DNA of 64,000 bases from Candidatus Heimdallarchaeota archaeon (lineage in GTDB: Archaea > Asgardarchaeota > Heimdallarchaeia > Hodarchaeales > Hodarchaeaceae), in NCBI GenBank assembly GCA_011364965.1, contig RDOB01000007.1, positions 1 to 64,000 of the forward strand, in the 5' to 3' direction. Under the pieces are notes generated by a model. That model saw nothing but the letters and a program-made list of their open reading frames with translations, was not told where the DNA came from and searched no databases. Made by a program: the position numbers and the translations under genes. How positions within the stretch are numbered: position 1 is the stretch's first letter; each line of letters starts with the position of its first letter. Below are positions 26,363 to 35,412 of the stretch, in pieces.

Positions 26363-28797
26363 CAAAGCTTATCATAATATTCATCTGCTTGTGGAGGCAG
26401 TGGATTATGGAATCCTTTTCGCTTTCGCGTTTCTTCGACAAATTTTCTTGCCAATCCTCCACCTTGCTCTTCAGGTTTAGATGGATTTCCAGGTACTTTC
26501 TCCCAATGATTGAATACCATTTGTGAAAATGCAAATCCCGATGTTTCAGATCTAAGCTCAGTAGTAATCCCAAATGACTCCGTAACTGGCACTTCACCTA
26601 CTATAATATTAAGGGGGGTTCCTTCGCGTTTGGTTGTGTCTATGACTTTACCTCTTCGTTTCGTAATGACTTTATAGACATTACCAAGATAAGTTTCCGG
26701 TACTTGCACTTGAATTTTATAAATCGGTTCTAATAAAATTGGCTCTGCTAATAACATAGCACCAAAGCACGCTCGGCGAGAAACAGGCATAATTTGCCCT
26801 GCTCCCCTGTGAACTGGATCTTCATGGAGTTTCACATCTTCGATCATGAATTTAATGCCATAAAATGGTTCTCCACAGAGAGGACCTTCTTTTGCAGCCC
26901 AGCGGAATCCCTGCACAATATAATCCTTAACTTCACGTAGATATTGAACACCTTTTGTATAATCAACATAGAAGTTCGGATCATCCTCTTCAGGCCCAAG
27001 AGCCCAGACTTTCCTTCCAATTTTGGAATCCCAATTTGCAAATTCACTTAGGAGTCTTCCCATTTCTTTTCTATCAGTATATTGATTAATTTCTGCTTTT
27101 TCAACTAATTTAATAGCAGCGGGTTCAAGAGGTTCAGCTCTAATCCATAATCTGTTGTGTTTGTTTGGAGATTTAGCTAATGCCTGCTGAGAAGACGCAG
27201 CTTGAACTGATTCACGAAAAACGACGATTGGATCACTTTGTGTGACTTCAATGTTCTGAAGATCTTGTAAGTCCTTAACTGCAATTTCTAAGTGCAACTC
27301 TCCAGTTCCTGAAAGAAGAAATTCTCCAGTTTCTTCGTTGACTTTGGTTCTCAATGAAGGGTCAACAAGTTCCATTAGCTGCAATCCTTCTGCTAGCTTA
27401 GGCAAGTCACTTGGCGATTTTGCTTCTATTGCAATAGTTACAACTGGTTCTACTGCATAGGAGAGCGCGCTAAAAGGAATAGTGTCATCTAAAGTAGTTA
27501 TCGTACTACTTGCAGTTGCTCCTCGTAAACCTTGAAGTGCAACAATATTGCCTGCGGGGATGCCTTCTACTTTTTCAGTCTTCGCTCCCATCAGCATAGA
27601 TACTTGTTGTACATTGGTAACAAAGACTCTTTCTTTGCTTCCAGATTTGTAACCTGGTAGGAGAACTGTTATCCTTTGACCAGCTTTTATTGTTCCAGAA
27701 AAGACTCTCCCCATTCCAATGATTCTTTTTGCTCGTCCTGGTATCATTTTAGAAAGTGCAATCATTACCGGTCCATCTTTATCGCATTCTAGTAAAGCTT
27801 TCCCTATATTACTCTCCAGATCACCACGCCAGAAGCTTTTACATCTATATTTTTGTGCAATTAGAGGAGAAGGACAAAATTGAACAACCATGTCTAATAC
27901 TGCTTTTTCAACAGGAAGCCATTTTTCTAAAAGTGCTTTTGCAATTCTTTTTGGTGGTTCCAGCCATACAGATTCATCTAATCGTAATCCTAGTTGCGTT
28001 CCAACCTTTTTGAGGGAGTCAATATCTCCAGTTTCAGCTTTTTCGTAGATTTCATAAGCTGGTTTAAGGACTCCATTCACGAAATTGTTTTTGATCCAGA
28101 GATTTTTGATTAAAACATCAATTGGTTGACCAGTTTTTTCGTGCCAAATCTCTGCAAGAGCTGGTATAGTTAAACCAAATCTGTGAATAGCAGATCCAAA
28201 AGCCACCGTTCCTTGACGTGGATCCACTCGCCATTCTTGTTTGAATTCTTTAGGAGCATATGTTTCAATTAATGTATTGAATTCTTTTATGATTTTCTTG
28301 AATTGTTCATAGGCATCTTCTGGGTTCATTCGCATTTCAGTAATTAATCGGTCAACTTTATTGATAATTAAAACAGGTCGAACTCTTTCTGCAAGTGCTT
28401 GCTGAGTAACTACTTCTGTTTGAACCATAACTCCTTCAACAGCGTCAACAACAACTAGAGCACCATCTACAACACGTAAAGCAGAAGTTACTTCTCCAGA
28501 AAAATCTACGTGTCCTGGAGTATCTTGTAAGTTAATTAAGTATGTTTTATCTTTTAAATCATGAACTAAAGAAATTCCTGTTGTTTTAATAGTAATTCCT
28601 CGTTCCTGTTCGTCCTCTCTGGTATCAGTAGCTCTTGCTTCTCCTGCTACCTTTTCTGCTAGGAGACCACTTGCTGCAAGCAGGGAATCAGTAAGAGTGG
28701 ACTTCCCATGGTCGATGTGAGCAATTATTCCTAGGTTGCGGACTAAATCTCTATTATAAGTTAATTTCTGTGCTTCTTCTACTGTAAATTTTGTCAT
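26362..28797 (-). CDS. fusA: Translation elongation factor 2 (aEF-2)
   Basis: This 811-residue GTPase drives ribosomal translocation. G1 is AHIDHGKSTLTDSLL (about 25-39), G3 DTPGHVDF, G4 NKVD, with domain II and the C-terminal domains IV-V complete. The domain IV loop is HRGAGQIMPVSRR. Its His would carry diphthamide, and the G-x-GQI form is closer to eukaryotic eEF2 (HRGGGQIIP) than to the usual archaeal HRGPAQVIP. Length is slightly above most archaeal EF-2s, partly through an insert near 200-260. GGAG lies nine bases before the ATG. It is monocistronic as far as can be seen. Confidence 0.97.
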   Translation of the reverse strand: MTKFTVEEAQKLTYNRDLVRNLGIIAHIDHGKSTLTDSLLAASGLLAEKVAGEARATDTREDEQERGITIKTTGISLVHDLKDKTYLINLQDTPGHVDFSGEVTSALRVVDGALVVVDAVEGVMVQTEVVTQQALAERVRPVLIINKVDRLITEMRMNPEDAYEQFKKIIKEFNTLIETYAPKEFKQEWRVDPRQGTVAFGSAIHRFGLTIPALAEIWHEKTGQPIDVLIKNLWIKNNFVNGVLKPAYEIYEKAETGDIDSLKKVGTQLGLRLDESVWLEPPKRIAKALLEKWLPVEKAVLDMVVQFCPSPLIAQKYRCKSFWRGDLESNIGKALLECDKDGPVMIALSKMIPGRAKRIIGMGRVFSGTIKAGQRITVLLPGYKSGSKERVFVTNVQQVSMLMGAKTEKVEGIPAGNIVALQGLRGATASSTITTLDDTIPFSALSYAVEPVVTIAIEAKSPSDLPKLAEGLQLMELVDPSLRTKVNEETGEFLLSGTGELHLEIAVKDLQDLQNIEVTQSDPIVVFRESVQAASSQQALAKSPNKHNRLWIRAEPLEPAAIKLVEKAEINQYTDRKEMGRLLSEFANWDSKIGRKVWALGPEEDDPNFYVDYTKGVQYLREVKDYIVQGFRWAAKEGPLCGEPFYGIKFMIEDVKLHEDPVHRGAGQIMPVSRRACFGAMLLAEPILLEPIYKIQVQVPETYLGNVYKVITKRRGKVIDTTKREGTPLNIIVGEVPVTESFGITTELRSETSGFAFSQMVFNHWEKVPGNPSKPEEQGGGLARKFVEETRKRKGFHNPLPPQADEYYDKL

Positions 28798-29167
28798 GTG
28801 GACACTCTCCAGAAAAAATAACCGTCAATTGTTACCATTAGCAATTTAATTCGTTCAGTTTCCATATATGGCTGAATAATTATGAAATTACATCTTGAAG
28901 GTCTCAATATCGTCAATCAAAGATTTTTAAGAATTAGATATTAGCACTTCTATGTATTGATAATCATGTCTAGTAGCTTTGCTAGGCAAATAGAATCGAA
29001 AAATATAATTAAATTAGAGAGGAATCAATTTAATTAACTATATTCCTGTTGCGTTCAAATTTAACATTATTCATACTCTATCAATTGCTTTCATTCTGAA
29101 TAGAGGAAAATATTATAGTTGGAAAATAGAGAGTCAGATTTTTGAAATTAGCATAATAAAGCGAAGA
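28798..29167 (-). promoter_or_regulatory. 370-base intergenic region upstream of aEF-2
   Basis: AT-rich spacer that must contain the aEF-2 promoter on the minus strand and possibly one for the small gene on the plus strand. I see no RNA gene, repeat or clear conserved ORF in it. Confidence 0.3.
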
Positions 29168-29182
29168 GTGATGGTTTGGAGA

Positions 29183-29416
29183 ATGTCAATTGATAAGGAG
29201 AAAGTAAATCAAATTTTATTAGAATTTCAACAAATCTTAAAGGAATACCGTCCTAATACTTCAGAACTACAACTTATTAATAAAAAAATTACTCAAATGA
29301 CCGTTAGAAATGTTAATAAGACAGTTTCCAAGGGGTATCCAAATCAAAAACAAGTTTCTGAGGAAAGAAAAACCCCACAGTCCCCTAAAAAATGGCATAA
29401 AATCAAAGTTGAATAA
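29183..29416 (+). CDS. Small hypothetical protein
   Basis: I do not recognise this 77-residue protein. The first half (MSIDKEKVNQILLEFQQILKEY) is a likely amphipathic helix; the second half is very basic and rich in Lys, Gln and Pro, ending KKWHKIKVE. Such a tail suggests nucleic acid or ribosome binding, but this is inference. An earlier ATG (29171) is in frame; GGAG immediately before 29183 is unusually close. The coding call rests on composition and the isolated position between aEF-2 and the M24 peptidase. Confidence 0.4.
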   Translation: MSIDKEKVNQILLEFQQILKEYRPNTSELQLINKKITQMTVRNVNKTVSKGYPNQKQVSEERKTPQSPKKWHKIKVE

Positions 29417-29646
29417 TTTTAAGAGAAAAATAAGTTTGAAAAAAATCTAGCCATTTTTATTTGAATATACTTTATAATTTAAAAATTTGAGAAGAATAAG
29501 CCAAATTGGATAGGATTTCTTTTAATAGAATTCTATATTCCTGTCAGATTATAAGCACTTCATTCTACCTGAATCCTAAATAATAAAAAACACCATTAAA
29601 ATTGGAGCAAAACAATAATCGAATTATTTTTAGAAGGAATCAACAC

Positions 29647-30807
29647 ATGTCCAGATTTATTACCCCAGAAAAATTAGATTTATTATTTGAAAAATTAGAA
29701 AGTTTAGGTTTAGATCTCTTGTATCTCTCTGACTCCGAATCACACAGAGATGTCAACATGAAATACATCACTGGACATCCAGAAGATGCAAGTTTGTTTT
29801 TAGATGTGCGAAATCGACAGACAGTTCTGATACCTTGGGATTATCAGATTTCAAAGCAATATTCAGAAGTAAATCAACTTGTGAATATGTCTGATTTTGA
29901 AGGGGGAGTAATAGCTGCGACTATTGAGACACTAAAAGACCTATCAAGAAAAGAAAATCCCAAAATTGGGGTTCCCAAAGATATTCCATATTATTATGTG
30001 AGGCTAATAAATGATCAATTACCTGCTGGGGAAATAATATATGATCCCAATAATATTGATAACGTTCTTGATAAATTACGGGAAACTAAATCTCCATTTG
30101 AAATTAAATTAATACAGGAATCTTTTAAAATTAGTAATACTATTGTTGATAACCTAGAAGAAAAATTTCAAAATTCTAACAATATTAAAACTGAGATGGA
30201 TCTAGCTACATACGTTGAAAATCGGATGCGGCACCTCGGTGCAATGAGTGTTGGTTTTGAGACCTTAGTAGCTTCCAGTGCTCGATCATGGCAGATTCAT
30301 ACCTATCCTCGTGCCCATCCAACTCTTCAAATGAATCGTCCAGGTTTAGCTTTAATCGATTTTGGCGTTAATGCTAAAGGATTAACCTCTGATGTCACAT
30401 TACCTTTTGTGTTTGGAAAGATGAACGAAAAAATGAAGAAGATTGTTGAAACAGTGCAACAAGCACATGATGAATCGGTTGAAAAATTAAAAGAAGCTCT
30501 TTATCTTCATGAAGTAGCTGAGGTTGCATCCTCAATTATAGAACGCGCAGGATACAGTATGCCCCATTCTCTGGGCCATGGGATAGGTTTAACTGTTCAT
30601 GACTCCCCATTTGTACGAAAGAAACCTACTCATGAAGCTCTACTTAAATCATGGGAAGCAGTCAAAATTGAACAAGGAATGATTATAACTATTGAACCTG
30701 GAATCTATGAACAAGATGTAGGTGGTTTTCGTCTCGAGAATGACGTTGTAATAACTTCTAAAGGACCAGAGATTGTAACAAACTCCCGTCCGCTATTTAT
30801 AAATTAA
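29647..30807 (+). CDS. M24-family metallopeptidase, Xaa-Pro dipeptidase/aminopeptidase-like
   Basis: The 386-residue protein has a creatinase-like N-terminal domain (1-140) and a pita-bread catalytic domain. All five metal ligands can be placed: Asp in LIDFGVN, Asp in SDVTLPF, His in HSLGHGIGLTVHD, Glu in TIEPGIYE and Glu in FRLENDVVIT. Enzymes of this type release N-terminal residues next to proline, or cleave Xaa-Pro dipeptides, in the cytoplasm with two metal ions. The ATG at 29647 (MSRFITPEKLD) is preferred over the TTG at 29602 because the family fold begins there. Confidence 0.9.
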   Translation: MSRFITPEKLDLLFEKLESLGLDLLYLSDSESHRDVNMKYITGHPEDASLFLDVRNRQTVLIPWDYQISKQYSEVNQLVNMSDFEGGVIAATIETLKDLSRKENPKIGVPKDIPYYYVRLINDQLPAGEIIYDPNNIDNVLDKLRETKSPFEIKLIQESFKISNTIVDNLEEKFQNSNNIKTEMDLATYVENRMRHLGAMSVGFETLVASSARSWQIHTYPRAHPTLQMNRPGLALIDFGVNAKGLTSDVTLPFVFGKMNEKMKKIVETVQQAHDESVEKLKEALYLHEVAEVASSIIERAGYSMPHSLGHGIGLTVHDSPFVRKKPTHEALLKSWEAVKIEQGMIITIEPGIYEQDVGGFRLENDVVITSKGPEIVTNSRPLFIN

Positions 30808-30828
30808 TTCATTGACAAAATTTAACTC

Positions 30829-31368
30829 TCAAAAGAAAAATTCAGGTGTTAAAATTTTATGATTTTGATCAGAAAACACTATTGAGAGATTCCATTCATT
30901 CTCTAGGGTTACTCCACAAAGGATAACCTCTATCTTCAGTTTTTTACATTGTTCAAACATTTTAATTTGATTCGGGGAAAAAGAATAGATAAAAGGTGCC
31001 CATGCAGTACTTGAAGTTCTAGATTTTACTTCAATTGTGAATCCACGAAGTCTATCCCTTTTCTCCTGATACATAAATCTTGTTAAACCATCTTTTTGCC
31101 AAAAAAATTGGGTTATGATTTCTTCCGATGTAAGTTCTAAATTATTCTCAACTAAGGAAATTCCAAAGAAATCCATAGTTTGTTGATATTTGTCCAAGAA
31201 ATCAATCAAGTAACCTGTTATTCCCTCTTTTCTAATAATGTCAAGAATAAGCCGAGGCCGAAATATAAGAATCGGAAATTGATTTGTAAGTATATAGCGC
31301 GCGAATTCTTCTGCAATTAGTCCTCTCAAAGCAGTATTTTGTCCATTTTTCAAATTATATGTTATCAT
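30829..31368 (-). CDS. PD-(D/E)XK nuclease-like hypothetical protein
   Basis: The 179-residue protein has features of the restriction-endonuclease-like fold: an N-terminal helix with a Glu (RGLIAEEFARYIL), then the strand GFTIEVKSRTS, giving an E-x-K core, followed by a Gln/Lys-rich helix (SPNQIKMFEQCKK) and two strands. I cannot identify the first catalytic Asp with certainty. Known members include Hjc, archaeal repair nucleases and restriction enzymes. It is downstream of the biotin ligase on the same strand (22 bases) and convergent with the peptidase gene. The function is unknown. Confidence 0.5.
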   Translation of the reverse strand: MITYNLKNGQNTALRGLIAEEFARYILTNQFPILIFRPRLILDIIRKEGITGYLIDFLDKYQQTMDFFGISLVENNLELTSEEIITQFFWQKDGLTRFMYQEKRDRLRGFTIEVKSRTSSTAWAPFIYSFSPNQIKMFEQCKKLKIEVILCGVTLENEWNLSIVFSDQNHKILTPEFFF

Positions 31369-31390
31369 TTAATGACACTCAGCTTTCCAA

Positions 31391-32152
31391 TTAGCAAAGG
31401 GAGAGCGTTCCTGATGAAATCGTGACTTTTTTTTCACCGATTTCTAGGATCAACTGCCCATACTTGGTTATGTTAAAAGCTATTCCAGTATATTGTTTTT
31501 CAGGAGTTTGAACTTTGACTTTCATACCTAGAATATTATTTCGTGAACGCCATTTATCCAAGAGTGATTTTATTCCTTGCTCATCAATCATTTTACACAT
31601 TTCTTCAATTTTTAATATAATTTTTCTTGTTAAAATATCCAAGTCAATTTCAATATTTAGTTCTTCTGAAATAGTGGCAATTTGGGTTTGAAGAGAAGGG
31701 GAGTATTGATTTAGAGTGGTGTTAATGTTCAATCCAATACCAATTATTAAATAATTCAATTTCATTTGAGTTGTTTTTCCTTCTACTAATATTCCCCCTA
31801 TTTTTTTCTTATTTGATTTTAGTAGAATGTCATTAGGCCATTTCAAAACAGTATCTACATTATAATCATCTAAAACTTCTGCTACTGCAACAGCGGAGAG
31901 TATAGGAATTACACCAACTAATGGGATCTCAATCTTAGGGATAATTGCTAAAGAACACCACAATCCCCCTCTAGGAGATTCCCAAAATTTGTCCGCTGAC
32001 CCATATCCTGCTGTTTGTACTTCTGAAACTACTGTAAACCCAATATTGTTTTCCTCGATTAATTTTCGTGCGACATTATTGGTAGAACCGACTTCCTGAT
32101 ACTTAAAAATAAGTGGACAAAGTTTAGAGTCAATCCAATATTCATTAATCAT
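31391..32152 (-). CDS. birA: Biotin--protein ligase-like protein (BirA family)
   Basis: The 253-residue protein has the BirA catalytic domain without a DNA-binding domain. VGSTNNVARKL opens the fold, VLKWPNDILL supplies the KWPND motif, and KKIGGILVEG follows. The biotinyl-5'-AMP loop reads QTAGYGSADKFWESPRGGLW, where most family members have GRGRRGR. The Arg residues that shield the intermediate are gone, so activity or substrate may be altered. A C-terminal SH3-like part (MKVKVQTPEKQYTG) is present. The family attaches biotin to carboxylase subunits. AAGGTG lies six bases before the ATG at 32152 and decides the start. Confidence 0.82.
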   Translation of the reverse strand: MINEYWIDSKLCPLIFKYQEVGSTNNVARKLIEENNIGFTVVSEVQTAGYGSADKFWESPRGGLWCSLAIIPKIEIPLVGVIPILSAVAVAEVLDDYNVDTVLKWPNDILLKSNKKKIGGILVEGKTTQMKLNYLIIGIGLNINTTLNQYSPSLQTQIATISEELNIEIDLDILTRKIILKIEEMCKMIDEQGIKSLLDKWRSRNNILGMKVKVQTPEKQYTGIAFNITKYGQLILEIGEKKVTISSGTLSLC

Positions 32153-32325
32153 AAACCACACCTTGTGAAAATCCTGTTAAGCGCATTTGAATACTATAGA
32201 AATAAAAAGTTCCTCCCTCTATTCATAACTAAACTGAAACATTATTACTATTCGATCATTTACTAGAGCATATTATTGTTCAAAGATTCTAAGTAAATTG
32301 ATATGAGTCATCAAATAGGCTTCTT

Positions 32326-32787
32326 TTATCGAAGAAATTGCTTCAATTTATAATAGCTAAAAGTAACAATGGCAATGATTGTTAATGCAAGAAATATGGC
32401 ACCGAAATACCTTTGCTCTGGATTTAATCCACCACCTATAAATCCAAGCGGAATTAAATCCTCAATGATAATAAAAAATCCGAAAAAAGTAACCAAATAC
32501 AAGAGAATATAAATTGATGAGAATGATACTACTTTTTTCAGAGTTGGAATTTGAAATGGATCCCAATCTTCAGCAAGAGTACAGCTTAGTGTAGCTAAAA
32601 TAATTACGACTCCAATGATGGTGCCAATAACTCCGATAAAATATTCATTTAAATCCAAATTTAGAAGAATAATTCCCCAAAATACAACTGGTATTTGTGC
32701 AAGCAGTGACCATCCTAACGATGCTAGAATTAATCCTTTTCCCTCAATTCGTCTCCAATCAAATTGTACAGCAGTTGTCATATCCAA
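32326..32787 (-). CDS. Hypothetical membrane protein, four predicted helices
   Basis: I do not recognise this 153-residue protein. It has four hydrophobic segments at about 22-45, 48-70, 88-110 and 124-146. The second helix carries GVIGTIIGVVIILATL, a small-residue pattern good for helix packing. Only ten bases separate it from the PDCD5 gene upstream, so the two are probably co-transcribed. Confidence 0.65.
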   Translation of the reverse strand: MDMTTAVQFDWRRIEGKGLILASLGWSLLAQIPVVFWGIILLNLDLNEYFIGVIGTIIGVVIILATLSCTLAEDWDPFQIPTLKKVVSFSSIYILLYLVTFFGFFIIIEDLIPLGFIGGGLNPEQRYFGAIFLALTIIAIVTFSYYKLKQFLR

Positions 32788-32797
32788 GATCCTACTT

Positions 32798-33139
32798 TTA
32801 TCGTCTTTTGAATGTAATTTTTCCTTCTCTCTTTGTTTGAGTAAGTTGTGTAAGTAATTTTTTTAGTTGATTATCTGTTATTTTATTTGTTACACGTCCT
32901 GTGGAAGCAAGTTGTATCAACTGGTTTTCCAGTTTTGTTGCGTATTCAGGTTTAGCCAGTTTGATGTTTGCTAATCTCTCCCTAGCTTCGTTGGTCAAAA
33001 TTCCTTTTAAGATCATCTGGCGTTGATTTTCAATTTGACGCTGCTGCTCCTCTGCTTGTTGAGCTGCCAATTGTTCTTCCTGAAGTTGAGCGAGGCGTTT
33101 TTGTCGGATAGCTTCTAAATCTGAATCTTCTTCAGCCAT
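32798..33139 (-). CDS. PDCD5-family DNA-binding protein
   Basis: The 113-residue protein has the family layout. A Gln/Glu/Ala-rich N-terminal helix (EEQLAAQQAEEQQRQIENQ) leads into a three-helix core, MILKGILTNEARERLANIKLAKPEYATKLENQL, and the conserved end ITDNQLKKLL. The eukaryotic homologue binds TBP-interacting and chaperonin partners; archaeal members bind DNA weakly. It follows eS19 after about 134 bases, the usual neighbour in archaeal genomes, and precedes a membrane protein. Confidence 0.93.
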   Translation of the reverse strand: MAEEDSDLEAIRQKRLAQLQEEQLAAQQAEEQQRQIENQRQMILKGILTNEARERLANIKLAKPEYATKLENQLIQLASTGRVTNKITDNQLKKLLTQLTQTKREGKITFKRR

Positions 33140-33273
33140 ATTATATAAACCTCCTCAATAATCGTTCTATTATACATATGAGGATACCTAATTAATTTAA
33201 TTAAGAATCCTAATAATTTATTATAAATTAGTTTCAATAAATAAATTTTACGAACGAAGTTTTATATTAGTAG

Positions 33274-33723
33274 TTAATATATACTTAATTCAGGTAATTC
33301 TTGTTTAATTTTGTAAGCTAAAGTATCTACAAATCTACGTCCTTCAGGAGTAATTATTCGTCCTTCATTACTTGAAGCAATGGTTATATATCCAGCTTTT
33401 TCCAACTGGTGAACTGCCAATCGAATTACAGCCCCAGATCCTAATCTCGCTCTTTCTGGTTTACTGCCTCTGTTTTTTCTACCTCCGTACATCTTTCTTA
33501 GATGAATGATCCCAATGGGTCCATAAATGTAAATTTTCCTTAAAACCGAAGCCACACGAGTGTACCACCAATCTTTCCGTTGCTCAGGAGCGTTTTCATT
33601 TGATACACCAAGTTTAACGTAATCAGCCCATTTTGGTGGAATGAAAATCTTCTCATTTTCCTTCAGTTCTTCAGAGATCGCTTCGATAAGAAGATTGCTT
33701 GGAACCATTTGTGCTGTAACCAT
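33274..33723 (-). CDS. rps19e: Small ribosomal subunit protein eS19
   Basis: The 149-residue protein contains the family signature WYTRVASVLRKIY, GPIGIIHLRKMYGGRKNRG and GSGAVIRLAVHQLEKAGYI, ending in GRIITPEGRRFVD. eS19 sits in the head of the small subunit and is needed for its maturation. Length is normal. It heads a run eS19 - PDCD5 - membrane protein on the minus strand. Confidence 0.96.
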   Translation of the reverse strand: MVTAQMVPSNLLIEAISEELKENEKIFIPPKWADYVKLGVSNENAPEQRKDWWYTRVASVLRKIYIYGPIGIIHLRKMYGGRKNRGSKPERARLGSGAVIRLAVHQLEKAGYITIASSNEGRIITPEGRRFVDTLAYKIKQELPELSIY

Positions 33724-33960
33724 TATTAATTCTCCGTATGAATAGTTAATTATTTGTGAATAATACTCTGAATTGTTTCCTAATTTAACTCTATTAGAGA
33801 TGATTTAATTGGTATTTTTAGTTGTTGTTATTTCTATAGCAAGATCGGAATAGAAGAAAACACACAAAAGATTAAGCCAATTTCCCTCTTTTTTGAAAAT
33901 TCTACTCAATCTGAGTGTTTTTCTTGCATTAAAAGACTAGTCATTGATGAGGATGATATT

Positions 33961-35097
33961 GTGTCATTAAAAGCTGATCAGATGCTACTTTGTATGTTTC
34001 TGTGTTTTTTGGTAAGCATCAATGCTGTATATGAGGGACAAGCATACACTTTACAAAACGAAGATCCAATTGTTGTTCTTTTTGATGAAGGACATGGCCA
34101 ATTTTTTAATCGTACACTCTATCAACAGGCAATTAGCGTTTTAATTGATAGTGGGAAAAAAGTCGTTTTCAGTACCGAAAAAGAATTCAATAGATCAAGC
34201 TTTGAGGGCATAGACATCTTTGTAAGTACAAATCCCAAGAATTCCTTCTCCTTTGAAGAGAGGTATTTCATTCGTGAATTCATTCAAGAAGGAAAGTCTA
34301 TATTACTTCTCGCAAATCCTCTTGTAGAAAATAATGAAACATTAAATGGCCGTGGGGATAAGCTAAATGATGTCTTAACTGACCCTGAAGTGGGTATTCT
34401 AGCGGAATTTTGGACCCGACCTGATGATGTTGGGAGCGTAAAATCCGCCAATGTCGTACAAAATGAATTTTATAATCTTGGTAGACCCGAATATATTAAA
34501 ATCGAAGTAAATAGCTCTGTACACGAGATTTTATCATTAAATGAAAATGTAACATCTATTGTCACTTACTCATGTTCAATTAAGTCCCCTTTGCAAGATG
34601 TATTAATTGCTCCTTCCTATGCTATCAGTAAAACCACTCATAATGAAATCTATGACTATGCTTCAGATATAACACTTATCAGTACAGCAGGGCGACAAAC
34701 TGAAGCAAAAATACTACTTGGTGGTTCTTCAATCATGTTCAGTGATCTTACTGATGCTTTATTGGGAAACAAGACTTGGTTCGAAAGCGAAAACAATTCA
34801 GTACTTTGGGAAAATATGTTTGATTGGTTGGCTGAAATAGAGGAAAGCGAGTCTGCCGACTTAAATACACTTGAAACAGCTTTCATTCCTCTGCTGACGC
34901 TTTCTGTAACCTCAATACTCTCTATAGCGTTTGGAAGCGTTATTTATTCATATGGTTCTGGTAAAAAAATAGTAATAACAAAAAGTATTGAATCCTCTGT
35001 CGAAGCAAGAGAAGCCACCGAGGAAAAACCTCAACTTTCAAGCAGAGAAAGACGCCTTCAACAGATCAAAAGACAGAGGAGAAACAGGAGAGAATAA
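33961..35097 (+). CDS. Secreted/membrane-anchored GIFT (DUF4350-like) domain protein
   Basis: The 378-residue protein has a signal helix (8-24) and a GATase1-like region. PIVVLFDEGHGQFFN opens the fold, followed by KKVVFSTEKEFNRSSFEGIDIFVST and RYFIREFIQEGKSILLLANP, the order seen in DUF4350 and the GIFT domain of IFT52-like proteins. No amidotransferase Cys triad is seen. A membrane helix lies near 305-330, followed by a basic tail (about 355-378), so the globular part faces outside. The start is GTG. It is two bases from the Elf1-like gene and likely shares its transcript, an odd pairing of surface and transcription genes. Confidence 0.65.
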   Translation: MSLKADQMLLCMFLCFLVSINAVYEGQAYTLQNEDPIVVLFDEGHGQFFNRTLYQQAISVLIDSGKKVVFSTEKEFNRSSFEGIDIFVSTNPKNSFSFEERYFIREFIQEGKSILLLANPLVENNETLNGRGDKLNDVLTDPEVGILAEFWTRPDDVGSVKSANVVQNEFYNLGRPEYIKIEVNSSVHEILSLNENVTSIVTYSCSIKSPLQDVLIAPSYAISKTTHNEIYDYASDITLISTAGRQTEAKILLGGSSIMFSDLTDALLGNKTWFESENNSVLWENMFDWLAEIEESESADLNTLETAFIPLLTLSVTSILSIAFGSVIYSYGSGKKIVITKSIESSVEAREATEEKPQLSSRERRLQQIKRQRRNRRE

Positions 35098-35098
35098 A

Positions 35099-35383
35099 AT
35101 GGGCCGTAAACGCAAGCGAATCGTAAGAACAAAACCCATTCCAACATTACCCACAGTTTTTGATTGTCCAGTTTGTGGAACTTCAAATTCAGTGCATATC
35201 GATGTTAATCGTGACATTAGAACCGCTGTAATTTCCTGTGGAAAGTGCCGAATTCAGATTTCGCGTCCAATAAAGCCGATAGAAGAACGGGTTGACGTAT
35301 ATGGAGACTGGTTAGATCATCTTTTAGAGGATTCCAAGGCCGATGAGGCAAATAATTCAGATGAGATCGAATCAGCTGATTGA
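35099..35383 (+). CDS. Elf1-like transcription elongation zinc-ribbon protein
   Basis: The 94-residue protein starts MGRKRKRIVRTKP and has CPVCG near 24-28 and CGKC near 45-48, the four-Cys ribbon of Elf1. The acidic tail (EDSKADEANNSDEIESAD) is also typical. Eukaryotic Elf1 binds elongating RNA polymerase II near Spt4/5 and helps it pass nucleosomes. Archaeal homologues occur in Asgard and some TACK genomes. Its stop overlaps the alternative TTG start of the following gene. Confidence 0.85.
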   Translation: MGRKRKRIVRTKPIPTLPTVFDCPVCGTSNSVHIDVNRDIRTAVISCGKCRIQISRPIKPIEERVDVYGDWLDHLLEDSKADEANNSDEIESAD

Positions 35384-35412
35384 GAAAGTCACATTTTATG
35401 GGAAAGAACGGT

